From contig CALSFV010000014.1 in the NCBI GenBank assembly GCA_943737045.1, positions 930,001 through 994,000 of the forward strand: a DNA stretch of 64,000 nucleotides. Reading direction: 5' to 3'. This stretch comes from Parapristionchus giblindavisi. Its lineage: Eukaryota; Nematoda; Chromadorea; Rhabditida; Diplogasteridae. Within the stretch, counting starts at the first letter, position 1, and each line of letters begins with the position of its first letter. This document shows positions 46,854 through 58,416 of the stretch, in pieces. The translations under genes and the position numbers were made by a program. The notes under the pieces are model-generated. The model saw nothing but the letters and a program-made list of their open reading frames with translations. It was not told the origin of the DNA and ran no database searches.

Positions 46854-48107
46854 TGCCCCGGCAATCGCTGGATCTACAACGGCGGCGATCGCATAACTGC
46901 CACTCCCACTTGTAAGAGGTCGAAATCCATTGATGGTTATGTCTGGACGATGCAGAAGGATGGACACGACATAGAAATGCACAAGGGCGCCTGCTCTCAG
47001 CTATGTGAGCAGTTGATGATGAATTTGATCAATGAATTTGACCTATGATTATTTCAATTTATAAATTTTTCATATTTTTTCCGCGAATATTACGAATATT
47101 TCTTACCTTTTCAGATGACTGTGCTACGACCAATCCACTCAAGTCGGAGTGCAATTCTACCGGTAGACTATGCGCCGTAGTTCGTATCGAGGACCCCATC
47201 AAGTGCTCGGATTCCTCCAGCAAGATGATGTATGATTCGCTTATTTATTTATTTAAAAAATAATTTAAATTAATTTAAATAAATTAAAATAATTTTCCAA
47301 TTTCAGTGTGAAGACTTCTACTAATGACACAAAGACACGGAAGACGATCGCATGCGATGATTCCAATGGCAATTGGTATTCGGATGGAGATAAGTCGGAC
47401 GTCATCGCGAAAAGAAGCAATGTCTACTGTGAACGTGAGTTTTTGATGTTCTGAGGATCTTTCGGACCTTTTAGCATAATTAAGGATTAATTTAAAAGAA
47501 AATTAAAAATGAATTTCGATTTAGTTAAATATTTCTTCGTATCTATCGTTGACATTCAAAAACAATATTAAAACAACAAAAAAGAAAAAAAAAGATATTT
47601 AAAAAAAAACTTTTTTTTGCAGCTGACACTTCCCTTTCATCAAATTCTGCAAGTAATAATGAGAAATCGGACAATACCGTATACTATATCGCCGGAGGTG
47701 GAGGAGTTCTTCTGCTACTAGTTATAATTGGTTGCATCGTTGGATTCATTTGTTATCGTAGAAGAAACAAGAACGTTGTGGAACAGAAAGAGGAGCTACT
47801 AAAAGAGGAAGAAATTAAAAGAAGAAATGAAGAAAGAAAGCGTAAAGAGGAAGAAGAAAAACGTACATTAGATGAAAAGAAGCTTCGAGAAACGGAGCAG
47901 CTTTTGCAAGCTGAGATTGCCCATAATAAGGAAGCAATAAAAGAAAAACAAAAAATATTGAAAGAGAAGATTGAATTGGAAACAAACATGCTGAACGAAG
48001 TGAGAATTAGCGTAAAGGCACACCCCGAGCTCATATTAACACCCGAGCTTTTTAGCACCCCGAGTTGGCCATTCAACGACTCAAAATACAGCTCGGTGTG
48101 TGTCTAG
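46854..48107 (+). pseudogene. Gene A4: 3' half of the cysteine-rich membrane protein gene
   Basis: Exons 46854-47004, 47115-47229, 47307-47434 and 47622 onward mirror A3, and the first three appear identical to it. The membrane helix is near 47688-47755 (AGGGGVLLLLVIIGC), followed by RRRNK and a coiled coil of about 80 residues. A strong donor GTGAGA at 47998 follows codons LNE. The open frame continues to 48107, but through a MITE-like palindrome (48017-48104, CACACCCCGAGCT ends), so the real exon probably ends at 47997. The 5' half of the gene is missing. B3 begins 0.9 kb downstream on the same strand. The copy may be expressed only if a new promoter or upstream exon exists. Confidence 0.7.
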
Positions 48108-48983
48108 TTACGAAAACAACAGTTGGAATACTCTTCGCGTGTTTTTCGATCAATGTAAAATTGGTTAAACTAAGACGAAATTCTGATTGTAGATCGAAGA
48201 AATCCGAATGACAAAAAATTATAAGAATTATACGAAGAGACCCGATCCTACATTTGTGCATGATGATGTGAGCTAACTAATTTAAAAAATATTATTATTG
48301 TTATTATTATTATTATTTTTTTAACTCTTCGCTCTGTCCAGACTCCCTCGCTTTCGTTTTCTGCCAATTTGCGGAGATTAAAATTAGCTTGGGGGAATTT
48401 GGGGATCTTGGAGGAGGAAGACTGCCATTCAAAAATTTCTCTGCAATATCATTGCAGAAAAAATTTCTGCTAACTAGTCAATGTAAAGTAAAATATGCTA
48501 ACTAGACAATGCAAAGTCAAAAAAAAATTGAAACGTTCTAGACAATGCAAAGTCAAAAAAAATTTGAAACGTTTTGAAATGTCCAGATCACGCGCTTCAG
48601 ATCCCTGTATAATTCGAAAAGAATTTAGTTTTTTTCTCGCCACTTTCTGATAAGTTATATGACCTCAACATAGCTTGCTTGGCAGACTCCCTTTCATGGA
48701 GAATATGTTGCATTTTTTGTTCGAACCGACTGCAAGATAATTAGTTGTATTTGAGTAAACAGATTAAATTTGCCTTGCCCGAGTAGGGCCGAGCAGTATA
48801 GTTTGCGATAGATTTGCCCGTAATCAGACAAATTCTGCCCAACTGGCACATCGCTGGATTTGAGATGGACAAATTTGCGATTTGAGAACATCACACAAAA
48901 TACACTCACACAAAATCGTGCGCACAAGCGGGAAAATATGATTCTGCAGGTATTTGTCTGAATAATAATAAACTGAATTTTAG

Positions 48984-50377
48984 ATATCTGAAACTGATGC
49001 AAAAAATCTTAAATCCGTGGATGATTATATTGACAACTGGATGAAATTCTCCATTTTCGAAAGAGTTTCATTTTTGAACAGGCTTATCTATACGGTGAAT
49101 AATTGCATTATTTATAGAGTTAATATTATATATTTGATATTTATACTAATAGTATATTTAATATTTATATATATATCTCCATTTAGGCCCACCATGAACT
49201 ATATGCTAAGTTATTAATTGGTGTCGGCGAAAAGGAATTCGAACCGATGGTCTGGGGTCGGTTAAAACGCATTCCATAGTTTACTTTTACTTATTTTGTT
49301 AAATTTCAGATTATCTGCTAGAAGGCACGCTCAATTTGATTCGACTCACTAAGGTGAAATATGCTATGTGTATATTGACCGTGTAAAATTGGTACGAGAT
49401 TTGGTACGAGAGAGTAGCCAGCCACAATGTCTTTCTATGTTTAGAGAGGGAGCACAAGTGATATACAGTACAGCCCGATCTCCTTTTGTACACGAGTGCC
49501 ACTGAGGTACCCTGCGGCGCTCATTTGCGCTCATCATTTATTTCTGTGGGTACTGAATATTTTTCGATTCTCAAAGTCTTAATCATGAGTTTCTGTTATG
49601 AAAAGTTGTTTTAAACACTAAAGAAACTGACACAAAATTTTTATTAATGAGAAAAAACAATTAAAAGACAAATCACACTGGTCCGAAAACAATGGGTACT
49701 GTAAATTTCGAAAAATATCTTACGGCGATCGTGCGATCGATTCGCACTATTACAGTATACCTTTCCAGTAAATAATTACCCATCGTTTTCGGACCAGTGT
49801 GATTTGACTTTTAATTGTTTTTTCTCATTAATACAAATTTTGTTTCAGTTTCTTTAGTGTTTAAAACAACTTTTCATAACGGAAACTCATGATTAAGACT
49901 TTGAGAATCGAAAACTATTCAGTATCCACAGAAATAAATGATGAGCGCAAATGAGCGCCGCAGGGCGCCGCAGCACACAGTACAAAAGGAGATCGGGCTG
50001 TACTGTAATACGTAGATCAGAGAGAGCGAGGAAGCAAAGAAGGGAAAAATGGGAGGTGCTCGATAGAATGTTTCTCAGTTTGCAGCAAGGCAATTACACA
50101 AGCACATCTTATGCGCTCAATATCTATGTAGTGTTAATAGCGTTAATGGAGAAAAAAGCTGCATTTGAGAGACTATCGTTTAACAAAGTAGAAATCGTAA
50201 ATTTAAAATTGCAAAAATAAAAAAAAACATAATTGAACGTGAAAATTTAGGACCTGTCTTGGTTTATGAGGGCCAAGCCCGAGGATGTAAGAGTGCGTTC
50301 GGATATCTATGAAGCAGCAATTACAGTCGTGTCCAAACTAAGGCTAAAGTACGACTACGGTGTTCAGCCAATAGAAG

Positions 50378-50445
<68 letters not shown>

Positions 50446-53109
50446 GATTATTATTATTATTTATTATGGTGGCTAGCGACGTGGCTGGCTCGATCTTTGA
50501 TCGTTGATCTTTGACCCTTCTCTTATACTTGAACAGACAATACAAACACAACGATTGTGTTTAGCCTGCTATTTTTGAGTTTCACATATTGGTTGCGCTT
50601 CTAGCTGATCATTATAATACGTGGGTTCGACTCCCTCCTTGTGCCAATCATTTGCCAACCTGTATCAAATATGTTTCAAGGCGTTGACCCTGCTATGACT
50701 AGGTTATCACTCAGAATTAATTCAATTATAATATCCGGTACACACGTTGCATTTATTAATTTTTAGTATTAGTATTATTAATTTTAATGCTATTATTGCA
50801 TGTTTGCAGCTCCCGCCGCCGGATTTATGCGATACATCTTCAATTCCCTCGATTTCGGAGACGATTACAGTTACAACACGATGGTGATGGTTTTCAATCA
50901 CGAATAATACTAATATAATTATATAATAATAAAGTATAATATTAAGGATTATCATATTGTGGTAATCTTATAATAAATTGCAGATGTTGGAGAAGTTGAA
51001 AAAGAACGAGCAGAAGGAGCCACTGACAGGGCCTATACGAATCGCAGTTTGGGGGCAAGCCGCGAGGGCTAGAGAGGCGTCTGAAAGGTGGCACCCCAAG
51101 GAGATAGCAAAAGCAGAAGCAGAAAAAGAGAAGAGGAAGACCGAGCAGGACAATGCAGCCCGCGTACGTATTCCGCCCAAATCCTCATATGAAATCAATA
51201 AAATCAATAAAATCAATAATCAATAACTCGTTTCAGTATCAAGAGCTTCTAGATCGACTCGATGAACCGGCTCCAAAAGTTCGTTCTTCTCTTATAATAA
51301 TTTGTTCACTTTAAACCGTGAGCGTGTCTCTAAAAAAATCTCTAGTTTTGGTCGAGAACAGGATCATTTCTCTTGTGTTTCCAAACTTACTAGTTTATTT
51401 GCGTGACGTCACAGACAAGCAGTTTACTACAAGTGAAAGAACATTAGACAAAATGCATTACCGTATTATGCACCACTACAAGTAAACTTGCGTTTAACTA
51501 GCCGTAGACTTGGCTAGTGTGAATGGTAATTAAACTACTAGTTTAAAAATACCCGAGTTTGTATTATTGTAGGACGAGAAGGCAGACGCCTTGGGCACGT
51601 ATCACCAGCACGTCATACGCGCGCTTGCCCTTGCTGCTCCATCGAAGTCGGACCGTGTTCTCGCGAAGATCCTCAAGACGGTAATTTGCGTTTGTTGGCT
51701 CTACTCTAGAACACCGGACCAGTCCAAAAGTATAGTCTAGTGTTTATTCTATTCTTCGTGTTTGCTCTTCGTGTTTATTTTATTTTTGTCTCCTTTTGGA
51801 CTGGTCGGTGTTTTGGTCCGGTGTTCTAGAGTAGTACCCGTTTGTTTTCCACTACTCCCGTTCGTTCAACATTCCACGTTCGGCACTACTTCCCGCCAAG
51901 TGACCATGCCAAAAGCACACCCACAGAAAAAAACCCTTGTCTACGAGGGAATTATTCCCTAGTAACGTCTGTCTACGGAATTCTTTCCTTATAGATAAGG
52001 GAACTCGTCCCCTATGATGGAATAATTCCCTTACCCATGAGGGAAGAATTCCGTAGAGAGACGTTACTAGGGAATTTTTTCTCTGTGCATAGTCTAGCAC
52101 AAAAGGCCATTTCCGTCACGCATACTTTATGTTCGCCATCTCTTGGACTGCTCCAGTGTTTTGGTCTTAAGTTGTAATAACTTTCAACTTTCAAATTTGC
52201 CTCACTCCCTTTCGTTCGTTCTCAATCATCAAATTGCAATAATCACTATCACTATCACTAATCACTATGCAATTTGGTCCTCGTGCGCCTTGAATAACGC
52301 GGATTGTACCTTTACCGTTTACCGAATTGCAGAAATCGCTCTCGACCAAGGGCAATCTCCGAACCTTCTTTCGGTCATTGGTCATAGGCCAGTGCGAGGG
52401 TCACCTGCCTGTTCGCCTACTCGACGTGAGTTTGTTCAAATAAGTACTACATGCCCTTTTGGACATTTGACATCTTTTGAGTTTTTTCACACTAAATGGA
52501 AAAAAATACTAATATTGATTAGTGTCAATCTATACTTATCTAACTCCTTCATTATTCAACAAAATTCTTCAGGAGAACATGACTTCCATCTTGAAGATTG
52601 TCCCTAAGGGATCGGATGAGCTCTTCGAAATTATCGACAATGCGGGCCGATGCTGCTTAGAGGAGAGCGAGTTCAACAAAATCGAAGTATTAAAAAAACT
52701 AATGCACTGTTACATTTGCCTTACGTGCCTATGCCGTAACCCTCTCCGTCGCTCCGGAGAGGCAGCGGAGGGGGTTACGGCGTAGGCACGCAAAGCAAAT
52801 GTAACCGTGCATAACACATAAAATTTTCCTGCGATTTTTGTTTTGATAAAGTACCAACTGAAGAATCGTTTTTTTCAGGATATATTGAAGAAAAGCAATT
52901 GGCCTGATCTACTTCCTAACCGGATAAATGTTAGCCTCTACTGTTTAAATATTCTTTGATCTTTGATCTCTGATCTTTGATCTTTGCAGTGCAAGGGCTT
53001 GTACCTCAACCATTCAATCATGCGTGACAGCACGGATAAGAAGATGAAGGAGGACAGGACTAAACACTATGAATTGCACCCGCGGTTCCCAGTGATTTTT
53101 GAGAGATGA
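48984..53109 (+). CDS. Gene B3: unrecognised helical multi-exon protein, intact
   Basis: Eleven exons: 48984-49094, 49187-49256, 49310-49353, 50251-50377, 50810-50883, 50984-51163, 51237-51278, 51573-51680, 52333-52425, 52573-52686 and 52990-53109 (stop TGA). Together they give 360 codons in unbroken phase. I do not recognise the family. Features: helix NWMKFSIFERVSFLNRL in exon 1, RYIFNSLDF in exon 5, a charged Lys/Glu helix in exon 6, YHQHVIRALALAAPSKSD in exon 8, a Cys pair (AGRCCLEESE) in exon 10 and a basic C-terminus. There is no signal peptide or membrane segment, so it is probably cytosolic. An upstream exon ending HKRENMILQ at 48949 continues in phase. No start codon was located, which fits the idea that B continues from the coiled-coil exon of A4. 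Exon 4 has a GTTATTATTA donor, weaker than GTATTATT in the other copies. Confidence 0.75.
49466..50005. mobile_element. Tc1/mariner-like foldback element, TA-flanked
   Basis: CAGTACAGCCCGATCTCCTT is mirrored at the right end, with TA at 49464-49465 and 50006-50007. The arms pair over most of the 540 bases, around a GATCGTGCGATCGATT centre. CAGT ends plus TA are typical of Tc1-like elements. It is absent from the left arm and B4. No coding capacity. Confidence 0.85.
50378..50465. repeat. (ATT)n microsatellite at the 5' splice site of B3 intron 4
   Basis: ATT triplets begin two bases after the exon 4 boundary, interrupted by single GTT and GAT variants. Equivalent tracts are at 38050-38123 (B2), 10728-10790 (B1) and 63910-64000 (B4). 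Confidence 0.95.
50575..50645 (+). repeat. tRNA-like 3' half
   Basis: GTGGGTTCGACTCCCTCCTT resembles a T arm with an intact B box, preceded by a GCTTCTAGCTGATC stretch. The 5' half and the acceptor pairing are missing, so it is a SINE or tRNA remnant in B3 intron 4. Confidence 0.35.
51703..51836. mobile_element. MITE with CTCTAGAACACCGGACC ends, right-arm copy
   Basis: Partner of 31519-31667; shorter, because the inner pair of TGGTCGGTGTTTTGG arms differs. Confidence 0.75.
51933..52088. mobile_element. Palindromic MITE, right-arm copy
   Basis: CACAGAAAAAAACCC at the left pairs with TTTTTTCTCTGTG at the right. The stem is built on GGAATTATTCCC and CGGAATTCTT. Partner of 31283-31440. Confidence 0.7.
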
Positions 53110-53995
53110 GATAGAGAGATGATTCGATCTTGCCTCGCCCACCCCACTCCCCCGCTCGCCAAGGCTCGCCAAGTCCCCCCAACCCCCCTAATTGTACTCA
53201 CACGGCAGCCCTCATATAACCCCATCGCAATCAGTGGTCATAAACATTGTATTGCATGTTTGTAGTGTATGAACATTTTAACAATTACAATTTTTTTTAA
53301 AAATTTTCTGTGCTTGACCTTTATCAAGCACAGAAACAATTAAACGACCGATTAGGCTGGGCATGCTGAGGTCCCGTACAAGGGGTACATTTTGTGTGGT
53401 ATAAATGTATTAAAACACACGCATTCACTTTACAGTTCACTTTAGTTTCATACTTAAAAGATCTAAAAGATGAAACTTCACTAACACTCACTGGTATTCG
53501 GCCGTGGAATATGAATTTATTAGGTTGCAACATATGTCCCTTTTAATTTTGAGGCACAAATTCAAATTCAATTTTCTTCGTTTATCGACGATATTGAGGC
53601 TGAATTTATTTGCTGCTGTGGTGGATGGTTTCTCTCAAGTCTGTCACCTACTCAAGTTTCTGTAACAAATTCAACCGTACCCTATTCATTGAGTACTGTA
53701 ATTTAATAGGTTTTGAATATTAGATGCCGTAGCATAATTCTCCTTCTTCTAATCAATAATGTTCTGTTCATGACCATTTTTTTATTTGATTGCCTATCGT
53801 AATCCTAATAATCTCGTCGAGACCTTAATCGATCGATAAAAATGCTCTATAAAATATCGAAACGATCAATCAATAACTCTCATGTGCCAATCAGTACTCA
53901 GCATACCCTAACGGAATATAGATCGATGTCATGTTTGTCCTTCGTGAAACTATCTGGTTTATCACAATCTTGCATTAATTTCCCATTTACTCTGA
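53110..53995. other. 3' flank of B3, conserved with B2 and B1 flanks
   Basis: No gene. It contains a CCCCGCTCGCC/GGGGG-rich strip, a GTGCTTGACCTTTATCAAGCAC hairpin near 53310-53330 and the TTTATCGACGA segment that also occurs near 5925-5950. It mirrors 28880-29815. Confidence 0.5.
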
Positions 53996-53999
53996 TGTA

Positions 54000-55253
54000 T
54001 TAGGTTGGGAAAAAAGTTTCTTTACAAAATTTGCATCTTTTGTTTTTATTGATAATTTTATTTATAACAATCAATAGTCAGTAAGATATTCACCACCGTT
54101 GTCGAGGACCTTCTGTCACCTAATGGGCAGCTCGGCGATTCCCTTCTCCCAGAGCTAATTAGATTGCGCGGCGAAAAATGTGTCGACCTCGGATTTGATG
54201 TCATCGAACTTATTGAAGATTTTTCCTTTGAGGAAGTTCTTCAGGGGACGGAATGAGTGGTAGTATGAAGGCGCAAGGTCAGGCGAATATGGGGGATGTT
54301 GGACCGTAGATCATCTGAGCTCCTCCAACTTTTTCTTGGTCATCGAAGCGATGTGTGGTCTTCCATTGCCAAGCAACAAGTGGACCTGGGCTCGTCTCCG
54401 GCGCTTTTCTTCGATTGAGTTTGCCAGATCATGGAGCTGTCTGGTGTATGTTGTAGCTGGGATCGTGCCACTTACAGGTAACAACTCAAAATAGAGCACC
54501 CCTTGATATCCCACCAAACAAATAACATGTGACATCGAGCATGGGTGTCGGACTTTCGCTATGCTTGTGGTTCTTCTACGCGTGTGATCCAAATGGCATG
54601 TAGACTGGTGTTATCGTACTGAATCCAACTTTCGTCCCATGTAACCAGATCCTCAAAAAAATATTTCCTTTGATCACAAAGGAGGGGAGATTGACAAATG
54701 CTCATACAGCACAATTTGTTTGGGTCCGTCAGTCGATGTGGGGTCAACCTCGCTAAAACTTTGTTTTAACCGAGGTCGCAAAGATGGATGTCGACTGGTC
54801 TATAGACGCTGTGAAGTCGTCTTGCCAATTTGCGTGTGGTCGCTTCCGGTTCCTCTTTGATCTGGCGAAGAATCTCACCATCATCTATCGACGAAGACCG
54901 ACCAGAGCGCGGTTTGCCTTCTAGGCTCATTTCTCCAGCGGCGAAGTGATTGAACTAGGCGCTAGCAATCACATGGCTTACTACTCTCTCGTACAATGTA
55001 CCCTTGATATTGGCCGCGGTTTCCCGTGCGTTGCTTCCACGACACCACTCGTAAAAGATGATTGCTCGAAATTGACTTTTTAAAAAGTTGTCATTTTGAT
55101 TCAAATCAATTTCGATATCGCGCTTATATACTCAAACATGGTAAGTTTCGAGAACATTCTACAATATTCTGGAACAAAATCGAAGCCTCAATTCTTCTTT
55201 ATAAAAATACAACTTTTTGAATTTTTTGTTAAGAAACTTTTTTCCCAACCTAA
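54000..55253 (-). mobile_element. Mariner element, 1,254 bp
   Basis: TTAGGTTGGGAAAAAAGTTT and its reverse complement are the termini, flanked by TA on each side (53998-53999, 55254-55255). The left arm has the empty site GATGTATATTATAG near 28555. The length is normal for a complete mariner. Confidence 0.93.
54150..55090 (-). pseudogene. Mariner transposase, inactivated
   Basis: The minus strand encodes, in broken frames, an N-terminal helix-turn-helix region (SLEGKPRSGRSSSIDD, DGEILRQIKEEPEA), the first catalytic block VTWDESWIQYDN (about 54640), a WWDIKGC-like block and YSPDLAPS of the third block. The second block reads LLLGNGRPHIA where HDNxRPH is usual, so the second aspartate is replaced by glycine. 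Several stops interrupt the frame. Family DD34D is inferred from motif spacing. It would have been the enzyme that cut and pasted this element. Confidence 0.85.
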
Positions 55254-55311
55254 TATATTATAGAATATTGAGATATACTCTAGAAATTTTTCTCTACTAT
55301 ACACTGTTTAA

Positions 55312-57307
55312 GAGCTCGGATCTGTAAGACTCGAGCATTGTCCGGACATTTCGCCAAGAATTTTGATTCAGGCCACTGTACTTTATTGGTGTAGGGTACC
55401 TTGGGCCCACATTACAAAATGGTACCCAAAGTGGCCCTAGCAGTGGAACGCGGCGTGCCAGGTGGGCGCCAAGTTTGAAAACTCGATTTTCATATTTTTT
55501 CAACTTAACAAGCTAGAGACCAAATTTCTTCGGCATTGTGTTAGGCATGTCCAATGTGCACAGAAACACTATTGAGATTAATTTTAAGCAATTCCTAGAC
55601 TGATTTTTTACCCGTATTTTCGGTTTTCTTCGATTTCTCGGCATCTCAATTTCAATTCCGCATAAGTTCTCTAGTATATCCATGTAGCCCAACTACTAGT
55701 GCATGTAACCCTGCTAGGCGGAAATCGATCTTGGATTGCGCGTGTCGGAAAAAATCGGTCTGATCGTCTCCAACTTGACTCAGACTCGTTGTTTCATAAT
55801 TTTTTGCTGTATTTTCAAAACGATTAGAGCGGAATTGTGGTCTACTCAAAGAATAGAGGTGAGACTAGTAAAATGACACAAGAAGCTCATCACTTGGATC
55901 ATTTTGAAAATTTCGATTTTCGTGACCCGGGGGTCATGGTCGAAAATTTCAAAATTTCTCAAGTTTGAAATGTTTTCATATATGCTGCGTATTGTGAAGT
56001 ACTAATGATGTATATAATATTCAGCCAATGCTCAATGGCTGATCTCTCCTTTCAACCATTTTTCGATAAGTTTCATGTTGAATGCGTGCGAAAAAGTCAG
56101 AATTGTGCTTGAATCAGTTTCCAACTTACTTTCTGTAACATTCTATCTAAGTACTTTGCAATACACATAATCAATATGAAAATCGTTAGTTTCGAAAAAT
56201 TCATATTTTTTTACCATGACCCCGGGGTCATGGAAATCGATTTTTTTCAAAAGTGAGCCGAATGCCAGGATTTCAGTTGTACTGTGTTTACTCATCATGT
56301 AACTTCACATTGTCATTGTCTTTTGCTAATTGTCGCAACATTCGAGTCGAAAAACAGCAATATTTCAAAAATTTTCCGTGAAAGTAGGCACTCAAATTGA
56401 TTTTTTTGAATTTTCCAAAATTAACGATTTTCATATTGATTATGTGCATTGCAAAGTACTTGGATAGAATGTCACAGAAAGTAAGTTGAAAACTGATTCA
56501 AGCACAATTCTGACTTTTTCGCACGCATTCAACATGAAACTTATCGAAAAATGGTTGAAAGGAGAGATCAGCCATTGAGCATTGGCTGAATATTATACAC
56601 ATCATTAGTACTTCACAATACGCTGCATATATGAAAACATTTCAAACTTGAGAAATTTTGAAATTTTCGACCATGAACCCCGGGTCACGAAAATCGAAAT
56701 TTTCAAAATGATCCAAGTGATGAGCTTCTTGTGTCATTTTACTAGTCTCACCTCTATTCTTTGAGTAGACCACAATTCCGCTCTAATCGTTTTGAAAATA
56801 CAGCAAAAAATTATGAAACAACGAGTCTGAGTCAAGTTGGAGACGATCAGACCGATTTTTTCCGACACGCGCAATCCAAGATCGATTTCCGCCTAGCAGG
56901 GTTACATGCACTAGTAGTTGGGCTACATGGATATACTAGAGAACTTATGCGGAATTGAAATTGAGATGCCGAGAAATCGAAGAAAACCGAAAATACGGGT
57001 AAAAAATCAGTCTAGGAATTGCTTAAAATTAATCTCAATAGTGTTTCTGTGCACATTGGGCATGCCTAACACAATGCCGAAGAAATTTGGATTCTAGCTT
57101 ATTCGGTTGAAAAAATAAGAAAACCGAGTTTTCAAACTTGGCGCCCACCTGGCACGCCGCGTTCCACTGCTAGGGCCACTTTGGGTACCATTTTGTAATG
57201 TGGCCCCAAGGTACCCTACACCAATAAAGTACAGTGGCCTGAATCAAAATTCTTGGCGAAATGTCCGGAATCTGGCCGAAATGCTCGAGTCTTACAGATC
57301 CGAGCTC
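55312..57307. mobile_element. 2 kb near-perfect palindrome, TTAA-flanked
   Basis: Two arms of about 930 bases (55312-56240 and 56375-57307) are reverse complements with few mismatches around a centre near 56305. Ends GAGCTCGGATCTG; TTAA at 55308-55311 and 57308-57311. The left arm has one TTAA at the equivalent place (near 28493). The 65-codon frame at 55652-55849 (-) occurs again at 56761-56958 (+) only because of the palindrome. No transposase. piggyBac-type mobilisation is inferred from TTAA. Confidence 0.9.
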
Positions 57308-57311
57308 TTAA

Positions 57312-57639
57312 AGGTGGACTCCCGCGAATATTTTCGTAAATAAACTGTGAAGATAGAAAGGTAGCAAAAGATATTCTACCTACCGTACACTATTTATTTT
57401 ATGTTGATTCAGCTTATTGATCGCCAGAAACATGAATGAACCATCAGGCCCGTGCAGGGAAAGGCGCGCTTTTTGAAAATTGAGAAAATTCGGCAATAGG
57501 ATTTGAACTTGCGACAAATGGGTACGTTTACCACTGCGCTATGGGATGCATGATTGATGTGATAACATCTCGCATATTACTTGGCATTTGCGCAAGAGAG
57601 ATGTGAGTGATTTGCATGAACATTCGCGGATCTCCACCT
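57312..57639. mobile_element. TTAA-flanked MITE with tRNA-like core, 328 bp
   Basis: Ends AGGTGGACTCCCGCGAATAT and reverse complement-like AACATTCGCGGATCTCCACC; TTAA on both sides (57308-57311, 57640-57643), the left one shared with the 2 kb palindrome. The minus strand of 57515-57575 reads like a tRNA: CATAGCGCAGTGGTAAACG (A box) and AAGTTCAAATCC (B box). The interrupted copy is at 31882-36770. Confidence 0.85.
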
Positions 57640-57664
57640 TTAAGCTGTATTTTTGTGCAATATA

Positions 57665-57945
57665 CTGTATGACCCCATGTTATGAAATTTCAAATGATAT
57701 ACATATACTCACCTGAATCCCTTCATATTTACCGATGTGTATGGCTCCACCCGTTTCAGACCCCATATAAATGTACCGATTTTGACTCCGCCCGCTAAAC
57801 TTCGCGGGCTTGGACACCTCATGACAGACATGAGCACACCTAAAAATATTTATTATTTCTATGAAAAGAGTCCGCATCTTCGGCAAAACGACGATCATCT
57901 CGCTTCTTTTGACCTCAGAGTAGATTATCCACAATGATGCCGATC
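57665..57945 (-). other. Repeated gene-like unit U, copy 3
   Basis: The minus strand reads through AHVCHEVSKPAKFSGRSQN and YIYMGSETGG before a GTGAGTATATG donor, the longest open version of this unit. Counterpart of 28190-28465. It may be a real exon whose partners were not found. Confidence 0.45.
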
Positions 57946-58155
57946 ATCTTCTTACGTGAAGGCAGCGTGAAACTTCTGTCGTCAACGACGATTGAGAAAA
58001 GACGATTCGACCTGCTGAGTGTAATGTTACAATGGATTCAACTATTCGAACTTTCCACATCACTAAGAACCTTTTTAAAGCAGCAGCACAATGATGATTG
58101 ATCTATGACGATACATCGAAGACGTAAGATAACTAGATCTGAAATAATTTCGAAA

Positions 58156-58416
58156 TTAAGTTAATGAATGTACAAACTCTCCTTCTGAGTCAGAGTTGTT
58201 ACAGCCTCTATATCGTTTTTGCAGAGTCCGATAATCTATAAAACGAATAAGAGATTCAATGAGTGCTCTTGCTCCCACTAGCAATGATACGAGCGATTTC
58301 GCGAAGGGTTGATGGGAGTGAGACGGGGAACGGGTATTGAAGGGGTAACGTTCAAAGTTCATGTCAATCGGGAAAACGAAAGGAAAGAAGACGACGAAAG
58401 GAACAAATGAGAACAC
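58156..58416 (-). CDS. Possible small protein, right-arm copy
   Basis: 86-codon frame homologous to 27677-27973, sharing the KSLVSLLVGARALIESL stretch and YPFNTRSPSH. The hydrophobic N-termini and the C-termini differ. Same caveats as the left copy. Confidence 0.3.
   Translation of the reverse strand: MFSFVPFVVFFPFVFPIDMNFERYPFNTRSPSHSHQPFAKSLVSLLVGARALIESLIRFIDYRTLQKRYRGCNNSDSEGEFVHSLT

Noticed and set aside
48001..48107. C-terminal tail of the A4 frame beyond LNE
   Set aside because: It reads through a MITE-like palindrome, differs from the A3 tail by a frame-shifting indel, and follows a strong donor; probably intron.
55652..56958. Identical 65-residue frames on opposite strands
   Set aside because: A consequence of the 2 kb palindrome; no domain, no splice sites.
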